Assembly (NCBI RefSeq): GCF_033095805.1
Contig: NZ_CP109901.1
Location: 930,001-994,000, forward strand
DNA: 64,000 nucleotides
Origin: Serratia sp. UGAL515B_01
GTDB taxonomy: Bacteria > Pseudomonadota > Gammaproteobacteria > Enterobacterales > Enterobacteriaceae
Reading direction: 5' to 3'
Part shown: positions 39,436 through 47,744 of the stretch, one piece after another
How positions within the stretch are numbered: position 1 is the stretch's first letter
How the letters are laid out: every line of letters begins with the position of its first letter
The notes under the pieces: generated by a model
The model's database searches: none
What the model was told of the DNA's origin: nothing
Seen by the model: the letters and a program-made list of their open reading frames with translations, nothing else
Position numbers and translations under genes: made by a program

Positions 39436-40257
39436 TCAGGACACCTTCGTAGCCTTTTTCCACTGCTCTTCGTATTCACAGGGCGGTAATCCACCATTGT
39501 GCCGATGGGGGCGTACCGTGTTGTAATAACTTTGTATCCATTCACCGATATCTCGTACCGCATGATGGATATCCATATAACCCCCGACAGGCAGCCATTC
39601 ACTTTTCAGGCTTCGGAACACTCTTTCCATTGGTGAGTTATCCAGGCAGTTACCCCTGCGGCTCATACTCTGCATCACTCCGTTCCTCCACAGTAACTGC
39701 CTGTATTTCTTACTCCTGTACTGCCCTCCCTGATCCGAATGAAACAGCAGCCTCTTTTCCTTTGGTCGCGTCTCCAGTGCATTACGCAGGGCTCGACACA
39801 CCAGCTCGGCATCCGGGGATGACGATATGGCACTGCCCACTATCCGACGGGAGTAAAGGTCAATCACCAGTGCCAGGTAGCACCAGCCACCATTGACTTT
39901 GATATAGCTGATATCTCCACTCCACACACGATTGGGCTCCGACGGCTTAAACTGCCTTTTCAGTAAGTCTGGCGATGCCAGTGACGTCTCCCGTTCACCA
40001 CGGTAACGAGGCTTGCCGGGTTGGCGACTCGCCAGACCACATTCCTGCATCAGCCTGCGGGCCAGCCAGCGCCCCACGTTATAACCCGACTGACGCATCA
40101 GCAGACTCAGTGTTCTGCTGCCGGCTGCTCCCCGGCTCTGTTGATGCAATTTCCGCACCTGAGCACGCAGTTGCAGACGTTTTACATCAACCCGCGAATT
40201 CAGCGAGGCATAGTAAACACTGCGCGTTACTTTGAGCAGGCGGCACAATTCGACCAC
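39436..40257 (-). CDS. IS3-family transposase OrfB (DDE integrase domain)
   Basis: Catalytic subunit of 273 residues from its first ATG; its frame stays open upstream into OrfA and lies at -1, so the natural product is probably an OrfAB fusion. The DDE residues are visible: Asp in [16 protein letters not shown], Asp in [13 protein letters not shown], and Glu in [20 protein letters not shown]. An HTH-like N-terminal domain ([18 protein letters not shown]) is present. No disruption is seen, so the element may be active. Confidence 0.92.
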   Translation of the reverse strand: MVELCRLLKVTRSVYYASLNSRVDVKRLQLRAQVRKLHQQSRGAAGSRTLSLLMRQSGYNVGRWLARRLMQECGLASRQPGKPRYRGERETSLASPDLLKRQFKPSEPNRVWSGDISYIKVNGGWCYLALVIDLYSRRIVGSAISSSPDAELVCRALRNALETRPKEKRLLFHSDQGGQYRSKKYRQLLWRNGVMQSMSRRGNCLDNSPMERVFRSLKSEWLPVGGYMDIHHAVRDIGEWIQSYYNTVRPHRHNGGLPPCEYEEQWKKATKVS

Positions 40258-40283
40258 CGACCATTTTGTTTTCAGCCGTGTGA

Positions 40284-40601
40284 TTAACGCAAAGATTTGA
40301 TGGGGAGCTCGCTCATCAACACGGCTGCCTGCTTTAGTATTTCTTTTTCCATTTCTAGCCGTTTAATCTGCGCTCTGAGCGACTGGATTTCACGTTGCTC
40401 TGGTGTCAGTGCAGGATTGTCCGGCGTCACCCCGCTGACTTCTTCTTTGTGCTGGCGTATCCATTTACGCAATTGGCTGGGGTCCAACTCCAGAGCGCGT
40501 GCAACCTCGATGGTTGACCGCTGATACTTAACGACCTGCTCAATAGCTTCCAGTTTGAATTCAGGAGAAAAACGGCGTTTGGTCTGTTTAGGTTGAGTCA
40601 T
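40284..40601 (-). CDS. IS3-family transposase OrfA
   Basis: Protein of 105 residues. Helix-turn-helix at the N-terminus ([40 protein letters not shown]) followed by a leucine-zipper region ([20 protein letters not shown]). It binds the IS ends and, by -1 frameshifting onto OrfB near an A5G run inside the zipper, forms the active transposase. Confidence 0.9.
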   Translation of the reverse strand: MTQPKQTKRRFSPEFKLEAIEQVVKYQRSTIEVARALELDPSQLRKWIRQHKEEVSGVTPDNPALTPEQREIQSLRAQIKRLEMEKEILKQAAVLMSELPIKSLR

Positions 40602-40750
40602 TATCAATTACCTCAATTGGCTGTCATTAAATTAACAGGCTATTGAGGTGTCCGGTATTACTGATCCACTACATCAGGACCGCAATGGTCCCTATGTCAT
40701 TCTTCGAAGCGTCACTCTCAATTAATCCTTCACTTTAATCAGGAACAATA

Positions 40751-41107
40751 ATGAACTATCACTCAGAATCCGGTGCCATACCGGAGAATCCCCCCTGCCA
40801 GCATTGGGGGCTAAAGAGTACGATCACACCCTGTTTTGGCGCTCGGCTGGTGCAAGAAGGCGACCGCCTGCATTTTCTTGCTGATCGGGCCGGATTTAAC
40901 GGTGCTTTCTGCGACGATGACGCGCTATACCTGGATCAGGCCTTTCCGTTGATTCTCAAACAACTGGAGCTGACACTCACCAGCGGAGAACTCTCCCCCC
41001 GCCATCAGCACTGTGTCACCCTCTATCACAACGGACTCACCTGCGAAGCCGATACGCTTGGTAGTTGTGGCTACGTATACATCGCCATTTATCCCACTCA
41101 ACGTTAA
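40751..41107 (+). CDS. cbeA: Type IV antitoxin CbeA (YeeU family)
   Basis: Protein of 118 residues that counters CbtA by stabilising MreB and FtsZ polymers rather than by binding the toxin (E. coli YeeU). The core reads [20 protein letters not shown], then [20 protein letters not shown] and the tail [13 protein letters not shown], all typical. It lies 20 bases upstream of cbtA, in the usual order. In E. coli these pairs occur on CP4-like prophage islands, matching the P4-type integrase here. Confidence 0.94.
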   Translation: MNYHSESGAIPENPPCQHWGLKSTITPCFGARLVQEGDRLHFLADRAGFNGAFCDDDALYLDQAFPLILKQLELTLTSGELSPRHQHCVTLYHNGLTCEADTLGSCGYVYIAIYPTQR

Positions 41108-41127
41108 TTACTTTCACGAGAGAAAAA

Positions 41128-41448
41128 ATGAAATTTCTACCTACAACAAAGCGGGCGGCGGAGCCATGCCTGTCGCCCGTGACTATCTGGCAAATGCTAC
41201 TTAGTCGTCTGCTGGAACAGCATTATGGCCTGACACTAAACGATACACCTTTCTGTGATGAAACCGTCATACAGGAACATATCGATGCCGGTATCACTCT
41301 CGCTAATGCCATTAACTTTCTAGTGGAAAAGTACGAACTGGTTCGTATCGATCGCAGAGGGTTTAGCTGGCAAGAACAAACGCCATATCTCACGATTATT
41401 GATATCATGAGGGCCCGTCGCGATCTGGGTTTAATGAATCGTAATTAG
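41128..41448 (+). CDS. cbtA: Type IV toxin CbtA (YeeV family)
   Basis: Protein of 106 residues that inhibits cytoskeletal proteins FtsZ and MreB. The ATG at 41128 follows a GAGAG site and gives [20 protein letters not shown]; then [19 protein letters not shown] and [20 protein letters not shown], nearly identical to E. coli CbtA. It is full-length, so the toxin-antitoxin pair looks functional and probably stabilises the remnant island. Confidence 0.95.
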   Translation: MKFLPTTKRAAEPCLSPVTIWQMLLSRLLEQHYGLTLNDTPFCDETVIQEHIDAGITLANAINFLVEKYELVRIDRRGFSWQEQTPYLTIIDIMRARRDLGLMNRN

Positions 41449-41559
41449 TCTGATGCTAACGGTATCGCTGCTTTCGAGTATGCCTGCCATTTGCTATCAT
41501 CTCGCTTCCTGCTGATTTATCGACAAAGGTAATTACTTGAATTCAAAGCCTCTGTGCTT

Positions 41560-41580
41560 TGGGGGTATCTTTGGGGGTAT
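41560..41580. promoter_or_regulatory. Probable integrase arm-binding repeats, right
   Basis: TGGGGGTAT at 41560-41568 and 41572-41580, the same two-copy, 12-base-period array found beside the left att site. It lies 60 bases inside the right att copy. Confidence 0.6.
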
Positions 41581-41639
41581 AAGTTAAGATATAACTTGAA
41601 AATTCTATATTTTTCAAGTTATTGAACAGTTTGTTCTAA

Positions 41640-41658
41640 TCCCTTCACCCGCTCCAAA
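41640..41658 (+). repeat. Attachment site, right copy
   Basis: Exact 19-bp repeat of the tRNA-Gly 3' end (TCCCTTCACCCGCTCCAAA). It closes the 2.8-kb mini-island carrying the int remnant, the IS3-family element and cbeA-cbtA. Confidence 0.85.
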
Positions 41659-41703
41659 AACACTTCTCCCTAAGTATCCCAACGTCTACTCAACCCAGTA
41701 AAA

Positions 41704-41910
41704 TCAAGCCTTCAGGCGAAATCTCGTTATCTTGTGGTCTACTAACTCGGCATCAAGCTTTATCTTTTGGTACGACTCAAATTCAGCCTTACCGATCACT
41801 ACAACGGCAGAGGCATCACAACGGGTAATCTCTACCAACTCTCCACTGATGGCAGCATCAAGGTCTGCAGAAATATTGGCCTGAGCCTGTGTGGACGTGT
41901 AAGTAATCAT
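41704..41910 (-). CDS. Orphan Phd/YefM-family antitoxin
   Basis: Protein of 68 residues from ATG 41910 (MITYTSTQAQANISADLDAA), followed by the typical EITRCDASAVVVIGKAEFES. This is the dimerising DNA-binding half of Phd/YefM antitoxins. After KIKLDAEL the sequence no longer resembles the family and ends early, and no toxin gene follows, so it is a solitary and probably truncated antitoxin. Its upstream region is the 9-bp tandem repeat array. Confidence 0.75.
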   Translation of the reverse strand: MITYTSTQAQANISADLDAAISGELVEITRCDASAVVVIGKAEFESYQKIKLDAELVDHKITRFRLKA

Positions 41911-41971
41911 AATTTCAACAATATTATGTACATGTGAAAGGTATATCTTAGCTGTTATCAATACGATTACT

Positions 41972-42115
41972 GATAGTACTGATAGTACTGATAGTACTGA
42001 TAGTACTGATAGTACTGATAGTACTGATAGTACTGATAGTACTGATAGTACTGATAGTACTGATAGTACTGATAGTACTGATAGTACTGATAGTACTGAT
42101 AGTACTGATAGTACT
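41972..42115. repeat. Minisatellite: 16 perfect copies of a 9-bp unit
   Basis: GATAGTACT is repeated 16 times without a single mismatch over 144 bases, flanked by the variant half-units GATTACT (left) and GATTACG (right). As 9 is a multiple of 3 it stays open in several frames (reading Ile-Ser-Thr or Gln-Tyr-Tyr repeats), but no start codon or conserved sequence supports a gene. It lies between the orphan antitoxin and its upstream neighbour. Confidence 0.97.
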
Positions 42116-42147
42116 GATTACGGGCAAAGAAACCAAGCCAGCTAAAC

Positions 42148-42429
42148 TTAGTGTGCTGCCAGCGCCTTGAAAAACTCAGGATTAGCCTAGATGGTAGCCA
42201 AGACTTTCGCCGCGAGTCCGGTTGGATTACGCCGTTTAGCTTCCCAACTTTTAATCGTGTCAATGCTGGTTCCCAGCGCCTTAGCCATTTCTCCTTGGGA
42301 TACGTTGAGTTGCTCTCTAATCGCACGTACATCGGCAATTTCATAACGAGTCACTTTTGCCGGAGCTTTGGTACCATTCTTAATATCAACAGCCTCTTCC
42401 AGAGAGGTTTTAAGGTCGTCAAAAAAACT
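42148..42429 (-). pseudogene. XRE-family antitoxin (HigA/NadS-like) with an in-frame amber codon
   Basis: From ATG 42429 it reads MSFFDDLKTSLEEAVDIKNG, then a helix-turn-helix (VRAIREQLNVSQGEMAKALG; TIKSWEAKRRNPTGLAAKVL). A TAG at 42187-42189 stops it after ATI, but the frame then continues ANPEFFKALAAH to a TAA at 42148. The continuation is the normal tail of this antitoxin family, so the TAG is a recent nonsense change removing 12 residues. The DNA-binding part is whole and might still work. The toxin that should lie upstream is only hinted at. Confidence 0.8.
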
Positions 42430-42760
42430 CATTTCACACCTCATCTTTTAGTCATTTCGTTAGCTTCTTCAACTCAGCCTTCTCTGCATCAGTCAGACTA
42501 TCTTACACTTTTGTCCACCAGGCTTGAAAAGCCTTAGCATCTAACGTGAAAAAATCAGTCCATTAATACTGGCTAATCTCAGTATTGGCGTGGGTTTCGA
42601 GTAAAGGTGTAAGACCCGAAAATTAAACGTGTTAAGCATGGCGGCAACTTAACACTTTATGCGCAGAAAGCGGGGGATTCCGGTAGTTGGTATGTATAAA
42701 ACTGTATATCCAATAGCGGTAAAAACTCGTCAAACACTTATCCCACAAGGGATAAAGCGT

Positions 42761-42804
42761 GGTTGACACTTTTCAGAGGAGGGGCGAGCCGAAAAGTGTC
42801 AACC
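42761..42804. repeat. Perfect 14-bp inverted repeat (hairpin)
   Basis: GGTTGACACTTTTC at 42761-42774 and GAAAAGTGTCAACC at 42791-42804 pair fully; the loop is AGAGGAGGGGCGAGCC. No U-run on either side. A related TTGACACTT lies about 45 bases further on. Confidence 0.85.
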
Positions 42805-42879
42805 TATGGGGTTTAGTTTTTGGTATCCATTTGACACTTCCCCAGCAGATTAACGTGTATTAGCCGAGATTTGATCTGG

Positions 42880-42926
42880 TGGTGCATTGTGTTAGGCCAC
42901 GATAAAGCCTGACGGGCGGCTAAGTG
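42880..42926 (+). repeat. 47-bp inverted repeat, left copy
   Basis: Matches the reverse complement of 50179-50225 at 44 of 47 positions (core GGTGCATTGTGTTA, then GCCACGATAAAGC and GGGCGGCTAAGTG). The similarity resumes on the far side of the IS1182-type insertion (44691-44720), so the repeat was whole before that IS arrived. Confidence 0.8.
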
Positions 42927-42928
42927 CC

Positions 42929-44688
42929 CAGGCTGTGTGAAAACTCGATTTTTGCATTATCTGAGTACTATCCCCGTTCAGGAACGCAAGATATTCCAGA
43001 TATTGACTGCATTCGGAGTAATTTAGATATAGAGGCAGTTCGAGGCTTTTGAAGCCTGGTATCGAGGGCTATTGAGTGGTTATCAGGGGCTAAAGCGGTT
43101 ATACCCGCTAGTTGTATTGCTCTCGCAGCTTAATGGCCAATTCTTCATTACCCAAGATCGACATCATTCTTTTCAGGTTATAAGCCAGCACATGCAGACT
43201 GATTTCGGTGCTGACGTTTTTAAATCGCCGCATCAGGAAGTGGGTTGCCCCCATCCACATTTTAATTGTTCCGAATGGGTGCTCTACCGTTTGCTTTCGC
43301 ACGACAGCTGTTTGTGGCGATGCATCAAGCCTGGTCTGCATATCTTCCATTTCGGCTTCATGAACCCAGCGTCTTATACGTCTCGGATCGCGTTTTGATG
43401 TGGTGCACCTTGACCGCTGGCTGCAATCGCGACATGCAATATGGTTAAAGTACATTTGCAGCTCTAACCCATCTTCGACTACCGTAAACCTGTTCTGAAG
43501 CTCGCTACCCGTAGGGCAAATATAAATGTCTTTTTCTTGGTCATATTTGAACAATGATCGATTGAAAAGACCTTTGCGGTCTGCGCCAGAGGTATCACCT
43601 TTTGGTACTAAGGCTACGGCACCTAAATCCTGAGCGGCTTTAATATCACTCCGGCTGTAATAACCTTTATCAGCTAGAACTGTAATATCCGTTTTGCCAA
43701 CAGCATCTTGCGCTAATTTTGTCACAGCAGTTAACTGCCCACGGTCTGGTGTATTCGTCACTTCATGTGCAACAATCAGGTGATTTTTGGCATCAACGGC
43801 AGTCTGAACGTTATAGCTAACCTGACGGTTAACATTGTTTATCTTCATCAACCGAGAATCAGGATCTGTCAGTGACAATTGTTTATCAGGATGCTGTTCC
43901 ACGGCCTGCTGCATTTGCTTTAACTCTTCTAAACGTTGTTGCAACCATGCCAGTTTCGTCGCTGTTAAATCTGTGATTATTTCAGGCTCAGCAGTCTTGT
44001 CAGCTTCATCAAGCTTATTCAGGTAAAGAGCGATACTTTGCTCAACCCTTTCGATGTGACCTTTTGCTTTCTGGGGGTGAAGTTGTTCGATTTGCTGTTT
44101 ACCGCCTTGAATTTACTGCCGTCGATGGCAACAATCACATCGGTGAACATTTGCATCTGCCGACACAAGTCAATAAAAGCTCGGCAGGTGTTTTTGATAC
44201 CTTTACCATTGTTTTTTCTGAAGTCTGCAATGGTTTTAAAATCAGGTGTTAATCGTTCAAGCAACCACATCAGTTCCACGTTCCGATGGGCTTCTTTTTC
44301 TAACCTGCGGGAGGACTGAATGCGGTTCAGGTATCCATAAATGTACAGCTTTAGCATGGTTGCAGGGTGGTATCCTGGCCGCCCAGTCTGTTTGGGATTA
44401 ACGCTTTCGAAGCCAAGTACATCAAGCTGTAATCCATCAACAAATACATCAACAACTCTGACTGGGTTATCCTCGGTGACAAAATCATCCAGCACTTCAG
44501 GCAGCAACGTCACCTGATGTCTGCCCTGACCTTTAATGTGATGGGTCATATCTGCACCCGCAATATGTAATCGTATCCCTCTAATTTTAATAAATAAAGT
44601 GGGCTGACGCATGGGTTTATCAAGAATGGTTGATCATATTAAGTCACTGCTTAGACCAAAAAGTGATCAGCAGTTTTCACACAGCCTG
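42929..44688 (-). mobile_element. IS1182-type insertion sequence, copy 1 (1760 bp)
   Basis: Ends CAGGCTGTGTGAAAACT and AGTTTTCACACAGCCTG are inverted repeats, allowing one mismatch zone inside. The flanks show a 4-bp target duplication TGCC (42925-42928 and 44689-44692). It carries one transposase gene broken by a 1-base deletion. The second copy is 1 base longer (1761 bp), exactly accounting for that deletion. Confidence 0.92.
43108..44549 (-). pseudogene. IS1182-family transposase, frameshifted
   Basis: Frame 1 (44549 down to 44019) starts MTHHIKGQGRHQVTLLPEVL and follows the family through DGSKFKAVNSKSNNFTP. There one base is missing compared with the intact copy (run of five C versus ACACCTC near 44088), and the frame ends shortly after. 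The rest (43944 to 43108) continues in the other frame with the DDE part: ADKGYYSRSDIKAAQDLG, CRDCSQRSRCTTSKRDPRR and VEHPFGTIKMWMGATHFLMR. It cannot make a full transposase, but could be moved in trans by copy 2. Confidence 0.92.
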
Positions 44689-44791
44689 TGCCAAGAGCGG
44701 ACATTGCTGACATCACTGATGTTTTCATTAAAGAGATAACTTATAGTAGGTAATGTTTGTAATAGTACAATTTGGATTAAAGGAATTAAAT

Positions 44792-45421
44792 ATGATTGCT
44801 AATAGTAGTTTAGATTTAACTAAATTATCCAAGGAAGAACTGATTGAACTTTATGCAAAATACAAAAGTTCAAATATATCTCACCGCTTATGGTGTCTTA
44901 CACATCAAGATATTCCAGTGAACTTCTCTTCCGAATTTGTTAAGTTGATAGAAAAACTGGAAAAGTTAGTCGAATTGAACAGTCTGGGAACAACATCTCC
45001 AGACATTTTGCTGGATGCCTTAATAGATTCAATCTATTCTGATTGTCGTGGGTTATTTTGTGAAAAAAATGGTAACTCAAAAAATTATACGTTACAAAAC
45101 TGCCTAAAAATAGTAAATGAAAAAAATGCAGTAACTGAAATTGATGAGATCATTAATAGAAAGGAATTTAATGATGAAGTTGTTTGTAACTATTCCTTCA
45201 GGGAGTGGGTCAAGTTTGTGACCGATAAAGCAATAGTTCACAAAGATAATTTAACGGAAGATAAAAAGAAAATAATAGATTATAGATACAAATTCTTGAA
45301 AGATAGCTCGAATGTATTTGAGTTTCAATATTATATTTTCCAAATCCATAATATATATGTCAATATCGTAGAGTGCTTCGCTGAAGATTTATTAAGCACA
45401 TACAATAAATCCAAGCACTAA
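44792..45421 (+). CDS. AT-rich hypothetical protein, possibly HEPN-like
   Basis: Protein of 209 residues. ATG 44792 is chosen because AAAGGAATTAA lies directly upstream; an ATG 13 codons earlier lacks one. It is mostly helical and rich in Lys, Asn and Glu, with a C-terminal stretch FREWVKFVTDKAIVHKDNLT that recalls the RNase-like helices of HEPN/AbiU2-type proteins; this is a weak resemblance only. A+T content is far above the chromosome's, and it lies alone between the two IS1182-type copies, both pointers to horizontal transfer. It could be a phage-defence or toxin-related gene; function is not established. Confidence 0.6.
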   Translation: MIANSSLDLTKLSKEELIELYAKYKSSNISHRLWCLTHQDIPVNFSSEFVKLIEKLEKLVELNSLGTTSPDILLDALIDSIYSDCRGLFCEKNGNSKNYTLQNCLKIVNEKNAVTEIDEIINRKEFNDEVVCNYSFREWVKFVTDKAIVHKDNLTEDKKKIIDYRYKFLKDSSNVFEFQYYIFQIHNIYVNIVECFAEDLLSTYNKSKH

Positions 45422-45596
45422 ACTGGAACTGAAATTTTGAGTCCACTTATGATAGAAGTTGCTGAATATAGTTGCTTCTACCATCCTTTTTTTGTTGAGT
45501 ATAATAATATTCATAGTGTGCATCATATGCACAGTCATTCTATGTGCAATATATATATTAATAGATATATTAATGGATATATGTCCGCTTCTCGCT

Positions 45597-47357
45597 CAGG
45601 CTGTGTGAAAACTTCTGATCACTTTTTGGTCTAAGCAATGAATTTATATGATCAACCATTCTCGATAAACCCGTGAGGTAATATTGTTTTTCTAATAAAA
45701 TTATAGGCATATAAATGAACTTCACGGTAGTTTATATGGCCCAACACATTAAAGGTCAAGGCAGACATCAAGTGACTTTGCTCCCTGAAGCGCTGGATGA
45801 TTTTGTCACTGAAGATAACCCTGTCAGAGTGGTTGATATATTTGTAGATGGATTACAGCTGGATTCTCTTGGCTTCGAGAGAGTTAATGCAAAGCAGACT
45901 GGGCGGCCCGGATATCACCCCGCAACCATGCTGAAGCTGTACATTTATGGATACCTGAACCGCATTCAGTCCTCCCGCAGGTTAGAAAAAGAGGCCCATC
46001 GGAACGTTGAACTGATGTGGTTACTTGAGCGATTAACGCCTGACTTTAAAACCATTGCCGATTTCAGAAAAAATAACGGTAAAGGTATCAGGAATGCTTG
46101 CCGGGCCTTTATTGAGCTGTGTCAGCAGATGCAAATGTTCACCGATGTGATTGTTGCCATCGACGGCAGCAAGTTCAAGGCGGTCAACAGTAAACCGAAC
46201 AACTTCACACCTCAGAAAGCCAAAGATCATATTGAGCGGGTTGAGCAAAGCATCACTCATTATTTAAATAAGCTGGATGAAGCCGACAAGAATACGGAGC
46301 CTGATGCCAGCACAAAGTTAACAGCGACTAAACTGGCATGGCTGCAAAAGCGCTTACGGGAGCTTCAGAAAATTCAACAAGCTGTCGGGCAACAACCAGA
46401 CAAGCAACTGTCTTTAACTGACCCTGATTCCCGGTTGATGAAGACAAACAACATGAATCGGCAAGTTTGCTACAACGTGCAAACAGCTGTGGATACGAAG
46501 AACCATCTGATTGTTGCGCATGAAGTGACGAATACACCAGACCGTGGGCAGTTAACTGCTGTGACAAAATTAGCGCAAGATGCTGTTGGCAAAACGGATA
46601 TTACAGTTCTAGCTGATAAAGGCTATTACAGCCGGAGTGATATTAAAGCCGCTCAGGATTTAGGTGCCGTAGCCTTAGTACCAAAAGGTGATACCTCTGG
46701 CGCAGACCGCAAAGGTCTTTTCAATCGCTCATTGTTCAAATATGACCAAGAAAAAGACATTTATATTTGCCCTACGGGTAGCGAGCTTCAGAACAGGTTT
46801 ACAGTAGTCGAAGATGGGTTAGAGCTGCAAATGTACTTTAACCATATTGCATGTCGCGATTGCAGCCAGCGGTCAAGGTGCACCACATCAAAACGCGATC
46901 CGAGACGTATAAGACGCTGGGTTCATGAAACCGAAATGGAAGATATGCAGACCAAGCTTGATGCATCGCCACAAACAGCTGTCGTGCGAAAGCAAACGGT
47001 AGAGCATCCATTCGGAACAATTAAAATGTGGATGGGGGCAACTCACTTCCTGATGCGACGATTTAAAAACGTCAGCACCGAAATCAGTCTGCATGTGCTG
47101 GCTTATAACCTGAAAAGAATGATGTCGATCTTGGGTAATGAAGGATTGGCCATTAAGCAGCGAGAGCAATACAGCTAGCGGGTATAACCGCTTTAGCCCC
47201 TGATAACCACTCAATAGCCCTCGATACCAGGCTTCAAAAGCCTCGAACTGCCTCTATATCTAAATTACTCCGAATGCAGTCAACATCTGGAATATATTGC
47301 GTTCCTGAACGGGGATAGTACTCAGATAATGCAAAAACCGAGTTTTCACACAGCCTG
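45597..47357 (+). mobile_element. IS1182-type insertion sequence, copy 2 (1761 bp)
   Basis: Same terminal inverted repeats as copy 1 and a 4-bp target duplication CGCT (45593-45596 and 47358-47361). Opposite orientation to copy 1. The transposase gene is intact, so this copy is potentially active. The two copies are close but not identical, so they are separate arrivals or have diverged. Confidence 0.93.
45736..47178 (+). CDS. IS1182-family transposase
   Basis: Protein of about 480 residues from ATG 45736 (MAQHIKGQGRHQVTLLPEAL); an ATG seven codons earlier is possible. The N-terminal domain has GRPGYHPATMLKLYIYGYLN and LERLTPDFKTIADFRKNNGK, the DDE core DVIVAIDGSKFKAVNSKPNN and VLADKGYYSRSDIKAAQDLG, then a Cys-rich element (IACRDCSQRSRC) and the final VEHPFGTIKMWMGATHFLMR. 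All are uninterrupted. It mobilises this element and perhaps copy 1. Confidence 0.95.
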   Translation: MAQHIKGQGRHQVTLLPEALDDFVTEDNPVRVVDIFVDGLQLDSLGFERVNAKQTGRPGYHPATMLKLYIYGYLNRIQSSRRLEKEAHRNVELMWLLERLTPDFKTIADFRKNNGKGIRNACRAFIELCQQMQMFTDVIVAIDGSKFKAVNSKPNNFTPQKAKDHIERVEQSITHYLNKLDEADKNTEPDASTKLTATKLAWLQKRLRELQKIQQAVGQQPDKQLSLTDPDSRLMKTNNMNRQVCYNVQTAVDTKNHLIVAHEVTNTPDRGQLTAVTKLAQDAVGKTDITVLADKGYYSRSDIKAAQDLGAVALVPKGDTSGADRKGLFNRSLFKYDQEKDIYICPTGSELQNRFTVVEDGLELQMYFNHIACRDCSQRSRCTTSKRDPRRIRRWVHETEMEDMQTKLDASPQTAVVRKQTVEHPFGTIKMWMGATHFLMRRFKNVSTEISLHVLAYNLKRMMSILGNEGLAIKQREQYS

Positions 47358-47460
47358 CGCTCATAGCAGCCTAAGTCCTGCCTACAGCAGCTTCGAGCAA
47401 GAAGCAAACGTCTCGGAGGCATTAGAATACCGAGCTACTATGTTATGGGTGTTATGCTTT

Positions 47461-47697
47461 TTATTCCCATCCCATTTCTTTATAGGTCTTACTATCCTGT
47501 TCAGGAAAATCCGTTTGATATTTTCCCCAGTTGCGGAACGTGTAATATCTTTTCATTGCTTCAAGGTGGGAGTCTGCATCACATGTCCACACTAATCTGT
47601 AGCTCGGATCCAGCAATTTACGAGCAGAGTCTCCCTGTGGACCGACAAGACAAAACAAATCCAAACCATCATCATTTGTCCATAACTCATGCATCAT
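47461..47697 (-). CDS. Conserved hypothetical, immunity-like small protein
   Basis: Protein of 78 residues from MMHELWTNDDGLDLFCLVGP, followed by DSARKLLDPSYRLVWTCDAD and MKRYYTFRNWGKYQTDFPEQ. Small acidic proteins of this kind commonly occur among contact-toxin immunity genes, but I cannot name a family. An upstream in-frame ATG would add 21 unconserved residues overlapping the next gene. Its neighbours are similar orphan small genes with no toxin beside them. Confidence 0.6.
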   Translation of the reverse strand: MMHELWTNDDGLDLFCLVGPQGDSARKLLDPSYRLVWTCDADSHLEAMKRYYTFRNWGKYQTDFPEQDSKTYKEMGWE

Positions 47698-47744
47698 AAT
47701 TTTGCTCTCATGAACTGCTCCCCATAAATTAAGATATTGCGATA

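Larger units (their letters stand above)
39419..40673 (-). mobile_element. IS3-family insertion sequence (1255 bp)
   Basis: The ends are TGTAGTGGATCA (left, plus strand) and its inverse TGATCCACTACA (right), extended by imperfect GGACACCT...AGGTGTCC matches. It encodes an OrfA and OrfB pair in a -1 frame relation on the minus strand, the IS3 arrangement. I find no clear direct repeat at its edges, and the integrase gene does not resume on the right, so insertion was followed by an adjacent deletion. Confidence 0.9.
42445..42928. other. Decayed stretch with a perfect 14-bp hairpin
   Basis: On the minus strand 42460-42560 reads DAKAFQAWWTKV, stop, then DSLTDAEKAELKKLTK, apparently a broken small gene that may have been the toxin partner of the XRE protein. 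At 42761-42804 GGTTGACACTTTTC and its exact inverse flank a 16-base purine-rich loop. At 42880-42926 lies one copy of a 47-bp inverted repeat (other copy at 50179-50225). Confidence 0.55.

Noticed and set aside
41972..42115. CRISPR array
   Set aside because: The unit is 9 bp with no spacers, and no cas genes are present.
41967..42344. Frames encoding Gln-Tyr-Tyr or Ile-Ser-Thr repeats across the minisatellite
   Set aside because: They stay open only because the unit is 9 bp. The sequence before the repeats is antisense to the XRE gene and no start signal supports them.
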